DNA of 64,000 nucleotides from Pyrrhosoma nymphula (taxonomy: Eukaryota; Arthropoda; Insecta; Odonata; Coenagrionidae): NCBI GenBank assembly GCA_963573305.1, contig OY754337.1, positions 50,233,164 through 50,297,163 of the forward strand. Direction: 5' to 3'. This document shows positions 24,682-35,190 of this stretch, piece after piece. How positions within the stretch are numbered: the stretch's first letter is position 1; each line of letters opens with the position of its first letter. Below the pieces are notes generated by a model that was given only the letters and a program-made list of their open reading frames with translations, did no database searches and had not been told where the DNA came from. A program made the position numbers and the translations under genes.

Positions 24682-27600
24682 CTACCAAAGAAAATTATGC
24701 AAGTTCAACATTGCTCAGTAATAATTAATAATTTTAATTTGTTTATTAGCCCAAAGATCAATCACACTTATGCATCGATATAAGGCAGGCGCGTTAACCA
24801 ATTACTTTACATAAGATATATCAAAAGGTTACAAGATTTGAAAATACAATAAAATTATTCAAATCACAAAAAAATATCCGTACAGGGTTTCACAACTTTG
24901 AATATGCTAATTCTGCAGACTTTTCAAAACTTAGCTAATCCCCCCACCACTATGGAATTCAAGATTGAAAAATCATTTACCCAGACAGGAAAACTATGAA
25001 TTTGCACTGGGTACTTTAGCAATTGAGCTACCCAGGCATTATTTTCCACTGTGAATCCCATACTGTTTCCTAGTTCGGGAAAATGATTTTTAACTCGGCA
25101 GGTGACTGACTCTTGCTAAATTTACAGTGCTCGGAACAAGAAATTCCAACTTATTCACTGAGAGGTTAATTTGCAGTCACGATGTCAATCTCAATGTGTA
25201 TGAATTCTTCTTAGGTTCTCCACCGAGTTAGGGTTTCAATATTGGCTGATGTTCCGATACCCGACTCATGCATCGAAACGTCAGCCAGTATGGATAGCCT
25301 AACCTGGCAGAGAACTTGAAGAAGAATTCATACATCAGGTACACCAGGAAAGCAACAGATCTCATATAATCTGAACGTGGTCCAATGCATGGGACCACTC
25401 CAAAATGGTATCTCCCAACTTTCAAAATGTTGTCGTCTTATGTTAGATATATGTTCTACCGTATTTGCACAAATCTAAGATGATCCCAATTCTAAGACAA
25501 CCCCCCTTTATTGGAAATTCACAATAGGATAAATCTCATGGATTTTGCTTCTGATTGGAAGACGAACCCACTTTTCTTCAGAAGCCCAGAAGGGGAAAAA
25601 ACATCGTCTTAGATTCGAGCATATACGGTCTACTTATTGGGAAAATAGCTATGTAAAGTTTTACATATTCATGAATGGAAAATCATGACATGTTCCTTAA
25701 TCATGAGGTACTGCACAAGTATGTGCATTAAGGTTGTCAAACAAGATTATTTCACTATTAGAGAAACTACAGTTAAAATTACATTTGTCAGAGCTCACCA
25801 TGGTTAAAGGCTAAAAAGTACAATGCTACATACATACATTCTACTTTATTTCAACTACCCTGACATTAATAGTATTGCCCAGTGGATGTTTAGTTTCTGC
25901 ATCCCAGTAGTTTAACATGCAATTTTGAGATATTTTTGAGGGAATTTTTTTTCAACTCCTAAATTTTAATGGAAGGGCATTCAAGAATGAATTTAATGTG
26001 AAAATTAGATTAATTCAGATTCCTGCACTACAAATAGTTTACTGCACAAGTATATGCATCAAGGGTGTCCAATAAATTATTTCCAGATTAGAGAAAATAG
26101 TTTTTTCCTACATTTGTTAGAGCTTGCCAAGGTTAAGTTTGACAGCAGAATAAAATCTAAAATGCTAAATACATTCTCCTTCATTTAAATTACTTTGACA
26201 TTTCTATTTTTCTCAATGAATTTCTTAGTATTAAGTTCTGTATCCTAGCAGCCAAATGTGCCATTTTGAGATACTTTCGTGAGAGGAATCAGTTTTTTTC
26301 CAACTCTAAAAATTTAATGGAAGTATCTATGTATGTAAGATAACTTTATGTGCAAATTAGATGAAAGCAGAGGTCTGCATTACACATTGCACTGGCACAA
26401 CATAGAACAGTGAGGGTGTCCTTACTTCCCTAAACTCAATAAATGGCCAGGAAGCAGGTCATACACATTTTACACACAGTTAAGCACATGACCCAAAAAA
26501 TTACTTACGGATCCCATTTTGGCATCCCAGCCCTCTTACTTAGGATTGAAATTTATTTTTGTTGCAAGTAATAAATTAACTGAGAGGAAAACTTGGGAAG
26601 AAATACAATTCATTTGTATCTTCATTCCTTCAAAAAATGCATTTATAATTAAATGATAATAATAAAAATTCATGTGCAAATCCCAGTACGATAACCACTT
26701 CTCTATTTATAGAAAAAGGATTAAAATAGTTATTAGAGGTGAGATGCCTATTTAACAAAATTGGATCTCATCAACCCAGTCTGAGGAATGCATCCATCAA
26801 AAATTATACTTTCATGTAAGGCATGAACTGATAATCATTCAAACTTTCTCTGATAGGTTGGTTATTTTGTGACCATGAGCATGGCCAGCAAACTTGGGTA
26901 ATTTTTGCCATTAAGGATAGGTGGATAGAGTAGCAAGAAAATTATTAATCTGGAATGTATCTAGAGGGGAGATAGTTGTGCTGGTAAGAGCCTTTTCTAA
27001 ATGAAAGGTGCCAAGGGGTACAAAGTTAAACACCCAATCTGGTAATAGACTGAAAGCTTCACTGGAAATGCCCTCCACACAGCAGGGATCAGGACCCACT
27101 AAAAAAATTCTACCTGTGACGTGATTTGAACTCAAGAAATGTCTCATGAGGCCCACTTAGGCCTGCTAGCCCTCAGTGAAACCCTTCACTGAGGTTTTGC
27201 ACTTATGTTTTCCTGGCCTTAATTCCCTTATCCTTTAAGGTACCCAAATTAGAGTACATGAGTTTGACATGAGCACGGCAGTGAACAAAACACCATTGGG
27301 AAAAGCAAATTATCTTTGATGCCCTCACCTTTACTGGAGTTGCCTTCTTGCTCTTTGGTGGTCTTCCCCTCCCTCTCTTTGCTGGCGCGACATCAGAGTC
27401 ACCAGAGTTCTGCTTCTCTTCTTTTTCTTTGACTGCAGCCCTCGCTCGCTTCTTAGGAACAGCATCCTGTGATCAAAGTTCAATGTACCACGGCTTAACA
27501 ACCAAATATCGCTTAATACTAACTGAATTCCAAAGAAGCAGGCGTAGAAAATATTCAATATTCTTTCCTGGAGTGGGAAAATTTCGTAATAAAATCTCAA

Positions 27601-29583
27601 AAAATTCAAGTCCAGGATCATGAATATCTTTTCTACACTCTCCTAGCACTTGTACCAATGAATCAAGCATAACTTCCATCTTAATTAAAAGCTTGCATTT
27701 TCTCCTCACTTGACAACCTTACTCCCTTGGACCAGACCCACAGGAGGATAGACTGATGAAGAAAGATGTGGATGAAGTAAACGGAGGCCCTGGTATCATT
27801 TGGAGCAAATTCAAGAGGAACATAAAAGAATTGAAGAATACCTCATGGATAACCAAAAAGATGACATGTCAACAAACAACTGTATGTTACATTTGTTGAC
27901 TTGGAGAAAGGATCTAATAATGAGGAATGGAATGAGATATTCAAATTGGGTGTAAGAATAGGAATTTATTACAACAGAAGAATAATCCATGAACTAGTCA
28001 CCACATTAAGAATGAAGGATGGAAGAAAAATAGAAGCTAAAATAAACAAAGGAGTAATACAAGAATTCTACCTTTCACCTTTCTTTTACACTTTCACCTG
28101 TCTAAACTTTTCAACATACGAGTTCCTCGAAAAAGATATTCAAATGGCCAAAGATATGAGAGTCCAAGGAATTGAGGGTTATAGGGGATTCTTTGCATTG
28201 ACCACCCAGCAGAGAAGCCATAAGACAGTGCAAGCATCCTCGACCACAATGGATCAAGTGCCTACAACAAGGATACAACATAAGAGATTAATGGGAAGAA
28301 AATGAAAACCTCAGTACGTGGCAGAGAGAGGCTGCAAGCATACATTACGCATCAAGGAGAGGTGCTTGAACAGTGGTGGATAAAGGGGGATGGCGGCCGT
28401 CCCCCTCCGTAATTCCTGGTACAATAGGAAAAATGGTGATCCTAAGGTATTCCCTACCCCCCAGACCCCTGGAAAGTAGCAATCCCCTCCCCCAAAACAA
28501 CAAACTGTGCTCGAACAAGTAGAATCATTTAAACTGCATAACATGGCATGGAAGAAGTCTCACAGACATCAAGTGAAGATTAGTTTGAGCCAACTCAGCA
28601 TTCATGTTGAAAAATACAACTGTTGAGCTCAAAGAAAATATTATGACCAATACGGGAGAAGAGCCTGAAAACATTAGTGTGATCTTGCATTATATAGCTC
28701 GGAGGCATGGACTATAGGAAAGCTTGGAGAGAATATCTCCATAGGCTTTTGAAGGTGGATGCTGAAGACCAAATGCATGGATTGGAACAAAAACAAGAAG
28801 TTATTAGAAGAAAAGAAGAGAAAACCATATGGAACACGAAGAGGAGGCAAGGTACAGATGGATAGACCACACTTGGGAGAGAGAGAGCTAATTTTTAACG
28901 GACATACTAGAAAGGAAAGCCTCACGAGAAAGAGCCATACTTAGGCCAACAAAAATGGGATATAAAACGGAATAGCTAAAAGAACATAGAGCAGTGGATA
29001 GGATAGAATGGGGCTGCAGTCAACCAATCTTAGGATTCAATGAATACTAATGAAGCCCTGAATGGAAAAAAGTCATCTCTCCCTCCTCATTAAATCTGTA
29101 TTGCAATACCATCCACTTTGGTACAGCTTATACACATTAAACCTGATTAACCACTGCAGATATGGTCCTCCACAAAGATTAATATCAAAATATGTCTCTT
29201 TCTTTACACTACCGGCTAAAATGGAAAGGTTCACCTCTATTGAACACTATTGACCTAACTCTTCATTCATTGCGATGAAATGATACAGCATGAGAGTACA
29301 GGCTTTCTTGTCACTTAGTAATGAACTGTGACTAGAGGTCGCGAGACTACGAGGTATTCCGCTGGAATACTAGGGTTAACAGTGCTAAGATATTTCTAGC
29401 TGGTGACTACAGAATGTCAGCTAGAACTTGGTCCTCACACTATTTAACAGGACCACCAATGACACTGCTTTATATAAAAAAATATCTAGTTCTACATACC
29501 TTGGCTTCCACTGCTGCAGCAGCCTTTTTTGGTGGTCTACCCCGGCCTCGCTTTTCAGTCGAAACGCCTTTCTCATCAGCCAT
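24487..29583 (-). CDS. HMGA-like AT-hook protein, 138 residues, three coding exons (gene B)
   Basis: Spliced coding exons are 29583-29500, 27466-27329 and 24681-24487, with phase-0 junctions and GT/AG borders. The product begins MADEKGVSTEKRGRGRPPKK (hook 1 at about residues 11-20). Exon 2 holds a basic KKRARAA patch and APAKRGRGRPPKSKK (hook 2). Exon 3 holds RGGSRGRPRKAEKK (hook 3), and then about 45 residues almost all Asp/Glu with Lys. Such proteins bind the minor groove of AT-rich DNA through RGRP cores and act as architectural chromatin factors; vertebrate HMGA1 (107 residues) has the same plan. The acidic tail is longer than in gene A or HMGA1. It lies directly downstream of its paralogue on the same strand. 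The ATG is preceded by TTGAA and lies just inside an exon that starts after TCTACAG near 29618. Function is inferred from architecture. Confidence 0.88.
25459..25628. mobile_element. Short MITE inside gene B intron 2
   Basis: The left end CCGTATTTGCACAAATCTAA and the right end (reverse complement CCGTATATGCTCGAATCTAA) are inverted repeats of about 26 bp. TCTA lies immediately outside both ends (25455-25458 and 25629-25632). Length is 170 bp, too short to encode anything. CCGTATTT...CGAATCTAAGACGA ends are a widespread insect MITE type. Superfamily not assigned. Confidence 0.8.
25709..26370. repeat. Diverged tandem duplication, period 331 bp, in gene B intron 2
   Basis: Unit 1 starts TACTGCACAAGTATGTGCAT at 25709 and unit 2 starts TACTGCACAAGTATATGCAT at 26040. 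Aligned landmarks recur in the same order: GTGTCCAA/GTTGTCAAA, ACATTTGT(T/C)AGAGCT, TTTTGAGATA, and AATTTTAATGGAAG. A weak third start is seen at about 26380 (CATTGCACTGGCACAAC). The units are clearly diverged, so the duplication is old. Confidence 0.7.
27329..27466 (-). CDS. Gene B coding exon 2 (AT-hook 2)
   Basis: 46 codons between acceptor GATCACAG and donor GTGAGG, phase 0 at both sides. It encodes a basic cluster, an acidic/Ser linker (QNSGDSDV) and the canonical hook KRGRGRPPKSKK. Confidence 0.88.
27740..29060 (+). pseudogene. Degenerate RTE/Ingi-like LINE in gene B intron 1
   Basis: The frame at 27901-28170 reads IFKLGVRIGIYYNRRIIHELV and EAKINKGVIQEFYLSPFFYTF. These align by pattern with the WRDRRxIxxLYxNQ and RGVRQGCxLSPxLFN blocks of this LINE class (compare 52.1 kb). 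At 28850-28925 RYRWIDHT matches the C-terminal RRxWIGHxLR motif. The end near 29030 (CAACCAATCTTAGGATTCAA) matches the LINE 3' ends at 46.94 and 48.81 kb. Catalytic YADD is not visible. Orientation is opposite to the host gene. Confidence 0.65.
29500..29583 (-). CDS. Gene B coding exon 1 (start and AT-hook 1)
   Basis: ATG at 29583-29581 begins 28 codons ending VEAK, followed by the donor GTATGT. The exon extends upstream as 5' UTR to an acceptor TCTACAG|GACC at about 29618. A possible 5' UTR exon ends at CCAGAAAAG|GTATGTTCC near 30348. Confidence 0.88.
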
Positions 29584-29930
29584 TTCAATTAATACTTTGA
29601 CACAATCGAATGAAGGTCCTGTAGAGAAATCATTTTGAACAAAACACATTTAAAATTATCTAGCGGTCAGAATTTTCTCTAGGCAGTATCACTAGACCTT
29701 AGACGAACAACGGGGACCGAAATAACATTTAAGTATATTTATTCCTCCACAATCTAACATTAACAAATTCAGTAATTCATGACAATTTTAATTCACGTTA
29801 TCCAACAATATTGCAATATTTCTGCTGTAATTCTTTGACGTTATACGCAGAAAAACCCCCCTTACAAACGCGCTGGACATCAACTAAATTTTTTGATACA
29901 TCACTTACTTTAAACACTTGTTCTTGTTCC

Positions 29931-29949
29931 GCGCCCGCCATTTTCAAAT
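29931..29949 (-). promoter_or_regulatory. Shared 19-bp upstream block, copy in gene B (YY1/Pho-like, or alternative start)
   Basis: GCGCCCGCCATTTTCAAAT on the plus strand is identical to 33308-33326 upstream of gene A. On the minus strand it contains AAAATGGCGGGCGC, which fits the known YY1/Pleiohomeotic consensus. It also contains an ATG (29941-29939) that opens MAGAEQEQVFK and runs to a GTAAGT donor, so an alternative coding first exon is possible. Such sites often lie near transcription starts. Confidence 0.5.
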
Positions 29950-30349
29950 TACCTGGTTGAGCACAAATGATTTTAGCACCCAAGCCGATTTATTTCCCCC
30001 TTCCCGGCGAAAAGGTTCTTCGTACACTAATTTTTTACATGCAAAATATAATTTGGCGATTTTTTTCACCGGAATAATTGGCTGAGTTAAATTCATTGAG
30101 AGTATCTCCCCGGTAATAAGTTATATCATCTCAAGACTTGAGGTTACTTTCGATCCGCCGGGACGCCATAGCTATTGCAATTATGCTCGAAATATTCGCC
30201 ACAAATTCGCCAGGAAGTATATGAGCAAAGCCACATGCTATGCACATTTTTGCTTGTTTCCGGATAATTTTGCTAATATCTCAAATAATTGTTTTACGTA
30301 AATACATACGAACAGAGAGCAAAAGCTATCAATAGGAACATACCTTTTC

Positions 30350-31150
30350 TGGAGACAATGGCAGCCGGTAAGGACGATGCGCGCCACTCCCGCCGAATTG
30401 ACATACGTTGATACGTCACATTGGTGCACTAACCAATCGAAATCAGGTACAAGGGGCGAAAGCAAGTAAACCGAATGCAATTTACGATTCTGTACTCGTC
30501 TGTTAGTGAATGAATCAGGGCTACTCTCGGTGGAGATCATTATATTTGGAATTCCTCCTTCCAGCTATTTTCTAGAGCTAAGTAATCTCTGAAAATATAT
30601 AAACAACCGTGGGAAGCATAGCAATCAGCTGAAGCGTTTTCTCAAAGTGGAACCACACCGAGGTAATGTAAACAAAGATGACTGCGGAGCCTGAAATTAT
30701 TTCTTTAGCTGTCCGAGAAACATTTCAGTGTTGATGTGCTAGGTTAAGCTATTGTACTCTTTCCGCAATTTTCGAGATGAAGGACTGACGGTAACTACTC
30801 TGTAATCTTAGATCAATTGAAAAGGACCCTTTGCTATAATTAACGGCTCCGACGATGAATGTAGTTTTTAGGCAATTAATTCATCAGTTCTAACAAGAAA
30901 AAGAATGAACAAACCATCCTGGTGAGCCCACGAGTTAGCAGCTCGTCGAATCTGTTTGTGAAAATTACAAACAATCCAGGGACAGTTCCTTCGCGATACT
31001 TAACATGCATCCATGGATTAATTCAGGCAAGATGCCATCACTAATATAGCTAGTTCAACTCAATACACATTGCCAGACAATCGGGAAATGGGTGATATGG
31101 GTCGGCACAGGAATAAATATTAATTTAGAATCATAGATTAGATTAGCTAA
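30350..31150. other. Intergenic or promoter zone between genes B and A
   Basis: A probable gene B first (noncoding) exon and promoter may lie at 30350-30540, where GC content rises and a CCAGAAAAG|GTATGTTCC donor is seen on the minus strand. A TTTATT (AATAAA on minus) near 31153 could end gene A. No other genes. Confidence 0.35.
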
Positions 31151-32009
31151 TGTTTATTAAGTGGAAATGCTCTATTACATTTTAAATTTTCCGGGATCAC
31201 TACCATACATTTGCTTACTTGTACGTGATTAATAGAGCACGTAAATAAGACGTCTTTCACTTGAACACTTACACAATCAAAACACATGAAAATAAAGACA
31301 AAGTGAGTCAAAAAATAGACACAAAAAACTCAAGGAAAGGCCAGACAAAACGGTTAACATATTTCCACTCCATCTTAAATCTAACCTCGACGATGCACTA
31401 AAATGTAGTCCTCGAAAGCTTAAAAAGGGGCCCCATAAGGCTTGGTTTCGAGATTCTCTGGAGCAATATCCTTTTAGCAGTCTCTGAAGTTACACTTTGT
31501 TACTTGGATTGCAAAGTTACACTTTGTACTTGGATTGCGGCCACTTTCAGCAAGTTTGACTACTCAACATTGTAGTCGATATAAATTTCTAAGGTTCGCA
31601 ATGATTATCGCTTTTCAATGATGCTCCGGAAAAGTTATGTACATGAGCACTTAAAAAAGGTAGGAATATGTAAGAAATGTGAACTTTCGCATGACTTTGT
31701 ACTTTCAATGTTACTCCCGAGCAAGGAATGATTTTTTAAATGTGCTACATTGTTCCTTACGTATGAACGACAGTTGCTCTTCTTGTTACGAACTGCTATT
31801 TAAAAAAACTGTAAACCACCATAGTTCGTGCACGTACACAAAAATGTCAGTTTTTTGTATCCGGCGCTGAAAACCTAGTTCTGCTCAATCACTGCATAGT
31901 TTTCTGTTTAGCCTTTCCTCAATCCAAAGCCAATATTTTCAACACGATCACTTGCGGCAGACTGTCAGGACTCTCCAAAAATCTTCACATTACAAGGGCA
32001 CGGCCTTGC

Positions 32010-32132
32010 TTACTTGCTCTCTTCGTCATCCTCGTCCTCCTCATCTCCACCGGAAGATTCAGCGGCGGCCTTCTCTACTTTCTCTTCCTTCTTTGGCCTC
32101 CCACGTCCACGGCCGCCACCACCAGTGGTCTT
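32010..32132 (-). CDS. Gene A coding exon 3 (hook 3, acidic tail, stop)
   Basis: 40 codons plus TAA at 32012-32010 after acceptor TTTTCTAG. Encodes GGGGRGRGRPKKEEK, AAAESSGGDEEDEDDEESK. Confidence 0.92.
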   Translation of the reverse strand, partial: KTTGGGGRGRGRPKKEEKVEKAAAESSGGDEEDEDDEESK

Positions 32133-32612
32133 CTAGAAAACGAGAAAGAGAACAAACAGCATTGTAAAATCAGTGTCTTCAATTCACAATCAGAAAACAT
32201 TGCTGAGAAAAGGTTTAAACGCGACCAACAAACTCGTACATTGTATTAAAAAAATATGGCCATTCTCGTATTAGGATCGGATTGTAGGAAATAACTCTTT
32301 TGCTGGAAAAATATTTTACCTTGGCTTTGGCTTTCCCCTTCTTTCCGGAACCCTTGGGGCGACCGCGTCCCCTCTTGGCGGGAGTAGCCTCTGACGCGGC
32401 GTTCTTCTTCTCGTCGGCGGGCTTTCCACGTTTTTCCGCCTTTTTGGGGGCTTCCTGCAAGACAATTGAAATTTATGATCTGGCGACTACATTGACTTGC
32501 ACAATCACTAATTTTTAATAACTGATGCAAAATGTCGTGTTACCTTGGTTTCTACGACCTTTGAAGGGCGGCCCCTCTTCTTCTCGGAAACTGCAACATT
32601 ATCATCTGCCAT
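32010..32612 (-). CDS. HMGA-like AT-hook protein, 108 residues, three coding exons (gene A)
   Basis: Spliced coding exons are 32612-32544, 32454-32320 and 32132-32010, all phase 0 with GT/AG borders. Exon 1 encodes MADDNVAVSEKKRGRPSKVV, whose hook lacks the second RG. Exon 2 has a lysine-rich KKAEKRGKPADEKK part and ATPAKRGRGRPKGSGKK (full hook). Exon 3 has GRGRGRPKKEEK and an acidic tail ending GGDEEDEDDEESK. Three hooks, acidic tail and total length closely match vertebrate HMGA1 (107 residues). The expected role is nuclear: binding AT-rich minor grooves and helping shape enhancers and chromatin. Introns are short (89 and 187 bp), unlike those of paralogue B (2-2.6 kb, swollen by transposons). 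Only the acidic tail differs much in length between the two. Function is inferred from architecture. Confidence 0.92.
32320..32454 (-). CDS. Gene A coding exon 2 (full AT-hook)
   Basis: 45 codons between acceptor TTGCAG and donor GTAAAA. KRGRGRPKGS is a consensus AT-hook flanked by Lys-rich sequence. Confidence 0.92.
32544..32612 (-). CDS. Gene A coding exon 1
   Basis: 23 codons from ATG at 32612-32610 to ETK, donor GTAACA. Acceptor TTTTTTTCAG lies 15 bases or so upstream of the ATG, so the transcript has a separate 5' UTR exon. The start is supported by the parallel MAD(D/E) start in gene B. Confidence 0.9.
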
Positions 32613-33307
32613 CTCTGAGGTCTGAGATCTGAAAAAAATTAGCTCCCATCAGAAAAAGAAGTATCTCACTGGTTCCTTCCTATTAATTTAAAAGAAATTA
32701 AGTTAAGTCTAACATGGGAAATAACACGACAGCATAGTAACTAAACAATAGGAATCCTTTGAGATGTCAGGATCGCTGTCTTAAATTAATGAATTCGGGG
32801 GGGAACCTGAATTTTCATGAGTACTGCTCAATTCAACAAAGCTAAATCCTAGTAAAATATGGGGCTGCAACTGATCAACAAGTTATCGCGTACTTAATGA
32901 TTAAAAGACGTCGCTGAAAAAGAAATGAAAATTTCCATTAAATAATATCGCCAATTATAAACTATTGGAAAATCGTGTGTCCGTCGAATAAATACGACAC
33001 CGAATAGCCATTAAAATTCGGCAAAACAGGATTTTGTAGAATAATTACCGTTACTTATTATTATTTACTATTAGTTATCAGAAAAAGGATCATCCTAACC
33101 AGGAACTCTTCAAAATTATTAAATATGATTTCGCGGTGAAAATTTCGACAACCTCATGACACCTTTCGAATTCAGCTAAATAAATAATTTTAGCTGAGTA
33201 AGGAATAAAATACGCCGCAATACTGCGCTGTTATACCCTAGCAGCCACCAAATAAAAAATATTAAGTTTAAAACTACACGACACAGACCAGCGTCAAATA
33301 ATTTTGC

Positions 33308-33326
33308 GCGCCCGCCATTTTCAAAT
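33308..33326 (-). promoter_or_regulatory. Shared 19-bp upstream block, copy in gene A
   Basis: Identical to 29931-29949. On the minus strand it reads ATTTGAAAATGGCGGGCGC, a YY1/Pho-type site. The ATG at 33318-33316 opens MAGAQN but is not followed by an obvious donor as in gene B. Confidence 0.5.
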
Positions 33327-33723
33327 GGATGGGATCACGCCTAACTAAAATGCTCAACATTGTAATTTTCTATTAATAGAATATTAAGTATAACCTCTTC
33401 CACTATTTTTTTAACGAAAGAGCTAAAATTACTGGGTCGTTTATCAAGAAAATCAATAATACGAAGAGAATACATTTTCTAAAAACCCAATAATAAGTTT
33501 GGGAACTTGTCTCTGTCTTCACCGAGGACCCGGTAAGACGCCATGTATGCATTCCCAGGCTTGCGCCACTAATGAATGATTTTATGCGTTTCAATACAAT
33601 TTCTAACTATAAAAGCAAAACACAGGTATGAAACTATGACTTAAAAGGAATCACACAATATTTTTAAACTCTTATTAAATAAATGGCAGTACTACCTTTA
33701 AATTAAGATGAAAATCGGTGTAC

Positions 33724-33810
33724 CCTTCGTCTCAGCGATCACTCCGTCTCTCGGGCCGTTTCGCGTCTGTAGTGTCAGCGCGTGACTCCAGAGAGCGTCT
33801 GGTAGCCTTT
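33724..33810 (-). promoter_or_regulatory. Probable gene A noncoding first exon and promoter
   Basis: A CpG-rich patch on the minus strand ends in GACGAAGG|GTACACC, a plausible 5' splice donor. It lies about 1.1 kb upstream of the coding start, which needs a 5' UTR exon. No clear TATA box is seen. The exact start site is unknown. Confidence 0.4.
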
Positions 33811-34310
33811 CCCTAATTCAAAATTTGAAAGAGGTTCGGCCAATGAAAAGCGGCCATGGAGCCACTACCCGCCCCCCCTGGTTTGTGCTACAGGACAAAG
33901 ATTTTGAGATCTTTCGAAATATTTTTTTACCTAGTAAAATAGAATTGGACAAAGTAAAAAAATGTTTAAGTATTGCCCTAGCGCTTACATATATTATATG
34001 ATTGATAAAAAAATATTTCTAGGTGACAAGCCTTCCTAATTTAAATAGCCTAATTTTTAATAATACTCCCAGGCTGCATTGTGATCTTCGGCCCGGCGAA
34101 AATTGCCATGTAGTCATTTGCCGAAAACTGCTGGCCCAAGGAGTGGAAACGGCAATGCCACTATCCGCAATGTTCTACTCTGCCACCGGTTGGCCCTTCA
34201 ACCAGTCATTAAATATTTAATAAACAAAACTTTGTGTTTTAACCCGTACTAGCAGACAAACATGGAAATACGTCAAATATTTAGCATGCTTTGAGCACCA
34301 TGTACACATC

Positions 34311-34330
34311 GCCTCCGTGGCGCAATCGGC

Positions 34331-34367
<37 letters not shown>

Positions 34368-34384
34368 GAGCCCACCCGGGGGCG
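34311..34384 (+). tRNA. trnN-GTT: tRNA-Asn (anticodon GTT)
   Basis: A full cloverleaf can be drawn. The acceptor stem is GCCTCCG (34311-34317) with CGGGGGC (34377-34383) and discriminator G. The D arm carries the A box TGGCGCAATCGGC. The anticodon loop CTGTTAA holds GTT at 34345-34347 within a TTCGG/CCGAA stem. The T arm is GGTGG, TTCGAGC, CCACC. A T run directly follows (34388-34393), the RNA polymerase III stop. No intron. Nothing suggests a pseudogene. Confidence 0.97.
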
Positions 34385-34389
34385 AAATT

Positions 34390-35090
34390 TTTTGCACTCC
34401 CATTTTATTGGATTAAGGAATATATTCACCTCGACGTGTTTTGTCACGATGATATTTGTAATTTTATCATTTCAGCTGCTTTTTTTTGTAAGGCGTGGAG
34501 GCCCGTATTTTTTCCGGATTTGTGTCGCGGCTGGTTAAGACAATAAGAACGATATGGAAGTATTCTATTCAAGGTTGCACATTTATTTTTCCATCTTAAA
34601 TTCAAGGTTAGCCTCCCAGTTTCTACCACACGTTATTTATTGTTAATATATGACTCTGACGCGATTTTGTTGAAACTAAAGACTGAGCTTATATCGGTGA
34701 AAAAGCTTTCTTTTGGGGCGTTTCTCCCGCGATTCGGAATATCGGTTTCGTCAATTCAACAATTCTTGTGGAACAGGCTTCGCATCCGTCTGTTTTTTTT
34801 AGTATTAACTACTCGAAACTATCGATTAATAGCTCATTTTATGGAGGGAAAAAATCAACGGGGAATTATGTTGACCGGGGATAACGGCGTGCCCTTTCTA
34901 TCCCCTAAGAGTCGTTTTCGTGTCGTTCATACTCATCCATAATCTAGTCGTTTATTGCTTTATCAGTCGTGTTCGTCTGACCACAAATTTGTGAACTACA
35001 ATGCAAGTTGGATTTTAACCCATTTTCGTGGTTTTTTTTCATCAGTCTAGCTATGTTCTTTCTATTAATTGTAATCGATCCTGGGAAATG
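34390..35090. other. No supportable gene
   Basis: Ordinary mixed sequence after the tRNA; short frames only. Confidence 0.4.
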
Positions 35091-35094
35091 TTGA

Positions 35095-35190
35095 AATGAG
35101 AAAAATAATTTTGTAATTCCACGTAAATTTATTGAAAATACGACCTTGGTTTCGACTTTGAACGTCATCATCAGGATTACCAAAAGGGTC
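35095..35190 (-). ncRNA. Hammerhead-core-like motif, possible Penelope-like element remnant
   Basis: The minus strand reads CCTGATGATGACGTTCAAAG, then TCGAAACCAAGGTCGTATTT. The order is CTGATGA, a GAC/GTC stem-loop, GAAA, a tiny CC/GG stem and a GTC cleavage-type triplet, which matches the conserved core of a minimal type I hammerhead ribozyme. The flank AATAAATTTACGTGGAATT resembles the flank at 43220-43250 (AATAAATATCTAAGTGGAAG). Hammerheads with very short stem III are known in Penelope-like retroelements. Stem I pairing is weak here, so activity is unproven. Confidence 0.45.

Noticed and set aside
29798..29983. Separate 61-codon gene starting MGAK on the minus strand
   Set aside because: Better explained as a noncoding upstream region or alternative first exon of gene B ending at GTAAGT; no family recognised.
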